DNA from: Candidatus Aenigmatarchaeota archaeon | Lineage (GTDB): Archaea > Aenigmatarchaeota > Aenigmatarchaeia > QMZP01 | Assembly (NCBI GenBank): GCA_016202745.1 | Contig: JACQOB010000164.1 | Coordinates: 1-8,911, forward strand | DNA length: 8,911 nt | Reading direction: 5' to 3' | Part shown: positions 6,596 to 8,911 of the stretch, piece after piece | Layout of the letters: the number at the start of each line of letters is the position of its first letter | Numbering within the stretch: the stretch's first letter is position 1 | The notes under the pieces: generated by a model | What the model saw: the letters and a program-made list of their open reading frames with translations, nothing else | Database searches by the model: none | Told to the model about the DNA's origin: nothing | Position numbers and translations under genes: made by a program

Positions 6596-6680
6596 GGGAG
6601 GCTAACCTAAGGTCCGGCGATAACATCGCCGGCAGGCACCGTCGTTCGTCATTGCTATTCCTCACTCGATTACGCCTCCC
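6596..6680. other. Structured convergent intergenic region
   Basis: The 117-base gap between korB and the peptidase gene contains no plausible coding frame. GGGAGGC (6596-6602) can pair with GCCTCCC (6674-6680), extended by TAA (6603-6605) with TTA (6670-6672) across a one-base bulge. This closes a loop that holds the second hairpin repeat. It could be a terminator region for both strands or an uncharacterised structured RNA or element. No known RNA family was recognised. Confidence 0.45.
6612..6636. repeat. Hairpin repeat copy B, intergenic
   Basis: CCGGCGAT (6614-6621) and ATCGCCGG (6625-6632) form a perfect 8-bp stem with an AAC loop. It is the second copy of the repeat found in the korA linker at 4086-4110, differing only at one stem pair, which is compensated. 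On the minus strand the hairpin is followed about 16 nt later by CCCTTTTT (complement of 6591-6598), so it may act as an intrinsic-type terminator for the peptidase gene. Confidence 0.7.
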
Positions 6681-6684
6681 GTAA

Positions 6685-7407
6685 CTACAAAAGGAAATCC
6701 AGGGAATCCCCGGGCGAATATTCCCCGGGCTCTTCCCCCTTTCTGAATACCCTGGCGCCTGTTGAGCCCTTTAGGGTCAACCCGTTTTCATCCAATACAA
6801 GCATTGCGCCCTCCCTCAGCCCCACTACAGGAATCGTATTGAAGGCCAGGTATTCCTTTATCCTGGTTTCCCTCGTCTCACCCATGTGCTTCGAATTAGG
6901 GTCCGCATCAATATAATGTGGGTTTATCTGGAACGGAACCAGGCCCAGTGCGTGAAGGCTGGGGACTTCGGCTATTGGCATGTCATTGGTTGTCATTATG
7001 GTGGGGCAGGCGACGTTTGCGCCCGCGCTTGTGCCTATGTACGGCATGCCTTCCTTCACCCTTCCATAAATATTTGGCATGATATCTGCACCCTGCAAGC
7101 CCGCCAGCAACCTGAAAGTGTTCCCGCCGCCGATGAATATCGCACCCGCCGATTCAACAGCGTCTTTGGGGGTAAAGACCGGGTTAACTGCCTCATGGAT
7201 GGAATTCAGTGCATAGCCCATTTTCTCAAACCTTCTGCTGGCTACGTCGGCGTATTCGGCATGCGTAATCCCTCCCGGCCTTGCATAGGGGACGAAAAGA
7301 ATCTTGCCTGCCCCTCCCAGAAAGTTCCTGATTTCACCCTCACAGTGGTCCAGATAGCCGCTTCCATGCAAAATTGAATTGCTTACCAACAGGAGCTTTT
7401 TTGCCAT
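6685..7407 (-). CDS. pepE: Peptidase E (alpha-aspartyl dipeptidase, family S51)
   Basis: This 240-residue cytosolic serine dipeptidase is expected to release N-terminal aspartate from Asp-X dipeptides. Key sites are visible: IGGGNTFRLL (92-101) forms the strand and oxyanion-side loop, GTSAGAN (125-131) holds nucleophile Ser127, INPHY holds His164, and LREG holds Glu199. All three are offset by exactly 7 from the Salmonella PepE triad (Ser120, His157, Glu192), so the enzyme looks intact. Length matches the family. I chose the ATG at 7407: the longer frame to 7482 would add 25 unconserved residues overlapping the upstream gene and covering the promoter. The TATA box 23 nt before this ATG predicts a leaderless message. 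A cyanophycinase-type activity is a less likely alternative. Confidence 0.9.
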   Translation of the reverse strand: MAKKLLLVSNSILHGSGYLDHCEGEIRNFLGGAGKILFVPYARPGGITHAEYADVASRRFEKMGYALNSIHEAVNPVFTPKDAVESAGAIFIGGGNTFRLLAGLQGADIMPNIYGRVKEGMPYIGTSAGANVACPTIMTTNDMPIAEVPSLHALGLVPFQINPHYIDADPNSKHMGETRETRIKEYLAFNTIPVVGLREGAMLVLDENGLTLKGSTGARVFRKGEEPGEYSPGDSLDFLL

Positions 7408-7424
7408 GGAGAATTGGAAGCAAG

Positions 7425-7433
7425 TTTTAAATA
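7425..7433 (-). promoter_or_regulatory. TATA box for pepE (leaderless)
   Basis: On the minus strand TATTTAAAA is centred about 23 nt upstream of the pepE ATG at 7407, so transcription would begin at or next to the start codon. It is followed by CTTGCTTCC, which resembles the sequence after the TATA boxes at 8186-8196 and 8507-8517. Confidence 0.6.
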
Positions 7434-7468
7434 GGGAACAACCCAGGCGCCCCTGTGTATAAAACAGG

Positions 7469-7837
7469 CTACCTGTGCTCATACACGTTGACCAGCACCT
7501 TGTTGATGCCGCTATTTGAGAAATCCATCAGCGCAACACTCTCTGCATGGCCGTCTTTCACAAACCCGAATCCCATGCCAGCCGGAGGGCTCTCCATGAA
7601 TGTTGCCAGCTCATACCCGTTTGATGCGTAATAGTCCTGAATGGCGTCCACAAGCCTGCCTCTTATGAAGAATATGGGGATGTCCTTTTCAATGGAGAAG
7701 CAGTCCTTCCTGCTGCCCAGCATTTCAATCTGCCTGTCAGGCAGGGTCCCCTTCATGCGGCTGTCCACCCTTTCAGCCTCCTCAAGGTAGCTGCCGCCTA
7801 TTCTCCCCTGCAGGTATTGTCTAAGTGATTCTGGCAT
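7469..7837 (-). CDS. Small protein of unknown function, paralogue array member 1
   Basis: This is an unrecognised 122-residue soluble protein. Residues 1-30 are probably helical and begin with SLRQYLQG, resembling SLQEYARTLG in the partial gene at the right edge. Residues 52-60 are a hydrophobic strand (IPIFFIRG). Residues 62-77 carry the shared helix LVDAIQDYYASNGYEL, followed by two or three predicted strands (MGFGFV, SVALMDF, KVLVNVY). No catalytic motif or membrane segment is visible. The ATG at 7837 lies 5 nt after the stop of the upstream paralogue, so the two are probably translated from one message. The stop is 61 nt before the pepE start, where a separate promoter lies. Confidence 0.65.
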   Translation of the reverse strand: MPESLRQYLQGRIGGSYLEEAERVDSRMKGTLPDRQIEMLGSRKDCFSIEKDIPIFFIRGRLVDAIQDYYASNGYELATFMESPPAGMGFGFVKDGHAESVALMDFSNSGINKVLVNVYEHR

Positions 7838-7842
7838 GGCAA

Positions 7843-8169
7843 TCAGACGGTGTCCACCGTTACCCTGATCTCATCCTTTCCGACATGCCTGAAATCCGTC
7901 ACTGCGAAATAGACGATCTGGGAATCCCTTATCAGGCTCCGGCTCCTTTGGTACGGCTCCCCGCCGTCTTCATGCTCCACTCTGAACCCGTGCCTCGCGT
8001 AGAGTGACGTGATGTCGTCCAGCACATGATCCACTGTAATTCCGCTGGGCAGGTCTTCCATGGCGAAGTGTGCCACATGGTCTCCGGCAAGGTCATAGGA
8101 TTCGCTTGCGCCAGCATTCCTCTGCACATAAAGCCTTACCCTGATTCCGGGCAGTTTTTGTCTTTGCAT
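7843..8169 (-). CDS. Small protein of unknown function, paralogue array member 2
   Basis: This is an unrecognised 108-residue protein. It starts with a predicted strand (IRVRLYVQR), has an acidic/polar middle, then the family helix VLDDITSLYARHGFRV (49-64), and ends in strands (IVYFAVTDF, EIRVTVDTV). It lacks the N-terminal helical segment of members 1 and 4. I favour the ATG at 8169 because a TATA-like TTAAAT is centred 24 nt upstream, giving a leaderless transcript, and because the N-terminus then has the same length before its first strand as member 3. A GTG at 8202 would overlap the upstream stop by four bases (GTGA) and is a real alternative that would imply translational coupling. Function is unknown. 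Confidence 0.62.
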   Translation of the reverse strand: MQRQKLPGIRVRLYVQRNAGASESYDLAGDHVAHFAMEDLPSGITVDHVLDDITSLYARHGFRVEHEDGGEPYQRSRSLIRDSQIVYFAVTDFRHVGKDEIRVTVDTV

Positions 8170-8185
8170 ATCCAGACTTGGCAGG

Positions 8186-8196
8186 AAGCAATTTAA
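8186..8196 (-). promoter_or_regulatory. Promoter box for array member 2
   Basis: On the minus strand TTAAATTGCTT is centred about 24 nt before the ATG at 8169 and overlaps the end of the preceding gene. The same 11 bases recur at 8507-8517 before member 3. Confidence 0.5.
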
Positions 8197-8198
8197 GC

Positions 8199-8483
8199 TC
8201 ACTCTTCCGCAAGCACGAGAAGCCCCGTATCCGGATTGTACGAAGCAAGCACGGTAATGCTTTCCTTTCCCCTTGAGAACTTCAAATAAGAGCCGTCACT
8301 GCAGTTTCTCGAGCCTTTGAACTCGAAACCCAGATTCCTGTAGACGTCTCTGATGCCCCTTTTGATGCCTGTAAAATCAGTTTCAACCCCCACCAGCGTG
8401 AAATAATTCCCGCAGCCCTCACAGGCGTTCGCAGAGGTGTTGGGAATTCTCATGGTCAGATGATCCACTACTCTAGGTGACAT
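8199..8483 (-). CDS. Small protein of unknown function, paralogue array member 3
   Basis: This is an unrecognised 94-residue protein. It has an N-terminal strand (HLTMRIP, 8-14), a Cys pair in CEGCGNYF (Cys21, Cys24) with a further Cys61, then the family helix IKRGIRDVYRNLGFEF (40-55), followed by strands (YLKFS, SITVLA, GLLVLAE). With only three Cys, a complete metal site within one chain is doubtful. The ATG at 8483 is preferred, with a TATA-like box centred about 31 nt upstream. A TTG at 8507 would begin inside that box. The stop overlaps the possible GTG start of member 2. Function is unknown. Confidence 0.6.
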   Translation of the reverse strand: MSPRVVDHLTMRIPNTSANACEGCGNYFTLVGVETDFTGIKRGIRDVYRNLGFEFKGSRNCSDGSYLKFSRGKESITVLASYNPDTGLLVLAEE

Positions 8484-8506
8484 AACAATCAATATATTTG
8501 ACGGCA

Positions 8507-8517
8507 AAGCAATTTAA
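8507..8517 (-). promoter_or_regulatory. Promoter box for array member 3
   Basis: On the minus strand TTAAATTGCTT lies in the short gap after the stop of member 4, about 31 nt before the ATG at 8483, which would give a leader of about 6 nt. It is identical over 11 bases to the box at 8186-8196, which fits promoter and gene having duplicated together. Confidence 0.5.
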
Positions 8518-8527
8518 CCTTTTTGTG

Positions 8528-8911
8528 TCAAACAGACAGGTCAATGACGGATACTTGGAACCTGCTGCTTTTGCCGACCGGCGAGGGGACGACCACAAGG
8601 TCGTGCTCGTTATTGCTGCCGCCAGTGAAACTGAGGTAATCCCTCCCCCTTCTCATCTGAAATCCCATACCTTCGTAAAAGGACACAATGCCATCCCTCA
8701 GCATCTGCGTGTTCAGGTTACCCCCTCCCGTAACAAAGCGCTCAATCTCGGTGTGCGGCATGGTCTCCATGGACGGTTGTTCGTATGTGGCCCTGGTTAG
8801 GCTGCTCCTGCATGATTCCATGTAGGTGGCCGCAAGGCTTGCCTGATCATGCAGGCCGAGCGTTCGCGCGTATTCCTGCAGGCTCGCGCAGCCGCTGCCG
8901 ATGGCGCGCTC
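8528..8911 (-). CDS. Small protein of unknown function, paralogue array member 4 (5' end missing)
   Basis: The frame is open to the window edge, giving at least 127 residues; the true start is beyond the sequence. An ATG at 8821 is possible, but the frame continues upstream with a helical segment containing SLQEYARTLG that resembles the N-terminus of member 1, so the longer form is likely. The family helix LRDGIVSFYEGMGFQM occupies residues 71-86 of the visible part. Strands follow (YLSFTG, DLVVVPS, FQVSVIDL). No known domain or catalytic motif was recognised. It is transcribed in the same direction as members 1-3 and ends 45 nt before the ATG of member 3. Confidence 0.6.
   Translation of the reverse strand, partial: ERAIGSGCASLQEYARTLGLHDQASLAATYMESCRSSLTRATYEQPSMETMPHTEIERFVTGGGNLNTQMLRDGIVSFYEGMGFQMRRGRDYLSFTGGSNNEHDLVVVPSPVGKSSRFQVSVIDLSV

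Noticed and set aside
6596..6680. tRNA-like layout: 7-bp acceptor-like stem closing 85 nt, followed by a TA like positions 8-9, and a central hairpin with a U33-like loop
   Set aside because: No D-arm, the 17 bases before the 3' strand do not form a T-arm, and the central stem is too long with a 3-base loop. Treated only as general secondary structure.
6886..7377. 163-codon open frame on the plus strand
   Set aside because: It is antisense to pepE, which has an intact catalytic triad. The translation looks like noise.
7451..7485. Small ACAGG/CCTGT inverted repeats between array member 1 and pepE
   Set aside because: The stems are only 5 bp with several alternative partners, as expected by chance. 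Not listed as a terminator.
1..8911. CRISPR array, insertion sequence, rRNA or integrase/attachment site
   Set aside because: I saw no regularly spaced repeats, transposase or integrase motifs, or rRNA-like sequence on either strand.

Overview
The window is archaeal. It has a fused gamma-alpha KorA with a matching KorB, a single-helix Sec61-beta/SecG tail-anchored subunit, TATA-type promoter boxes about 25 nt upstream of start codons (several implying leaderless mRNAs), and heavy use of AGG and ATA codons. Small genes, very tight spacing and lineage-specific small proteins would suit a small-genome or DPANN-type (for example Micrarchaeota-like) archaeon, or a Thermoplasmatota relative. I cannot settle the lineage from sequence reading alone.

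Plus strand, left half. Positions 46-2716 hold a two-gene operon. The first protein carries three repeated lambda-repressor-like helix-turn-helix units. One base after its stop comes a 549-aa GHKL (Bergerat-fold) ATPase with intact ATP-site motifs. I know of no named system with this exact pairing, and it is the best candidate here for an undescribed DNA-bound ATPase machine. It is followed by sec61-beta/secG (2757-2915) and a small multi-spanning membrane protein (2980-3342), each with its own TATA box.

Plus strand, middle. Positions 3490-6567 hold korA, a 90-aa zinc-ribbon protein and korB. KorAB is a 2-oxoacid:ferredoxin oxidoreductase that couples CoA-dependent oxidative decarboxylation of a 2-oxoacid to ferredoxin reduction. 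The zinc-ribbon gene is wedged between the two subunits with 1-nt and 11-nt gaps. The start codons of korA, the zinc-ribbon gene and korB all appear to lie inside the longest open frames.

Convergent junction, 6568-6684. A 10-bp T-rich hairpin overlaps the korB stop. It is followed by a second hairpin whose 25-nt core is repeated inside the korA coding sequence, with one compensatory base-pair change.

Minus strand, right end. Positions 6685-7407 encode a peptidase E (S51) with an intact triad. Upstream of it lie four small ORFans (7469-8911, the last cut by the window edge). These look like diverged tandem paralogues sharing one helix motif, and two of them are preceded by the same promoter sequence.
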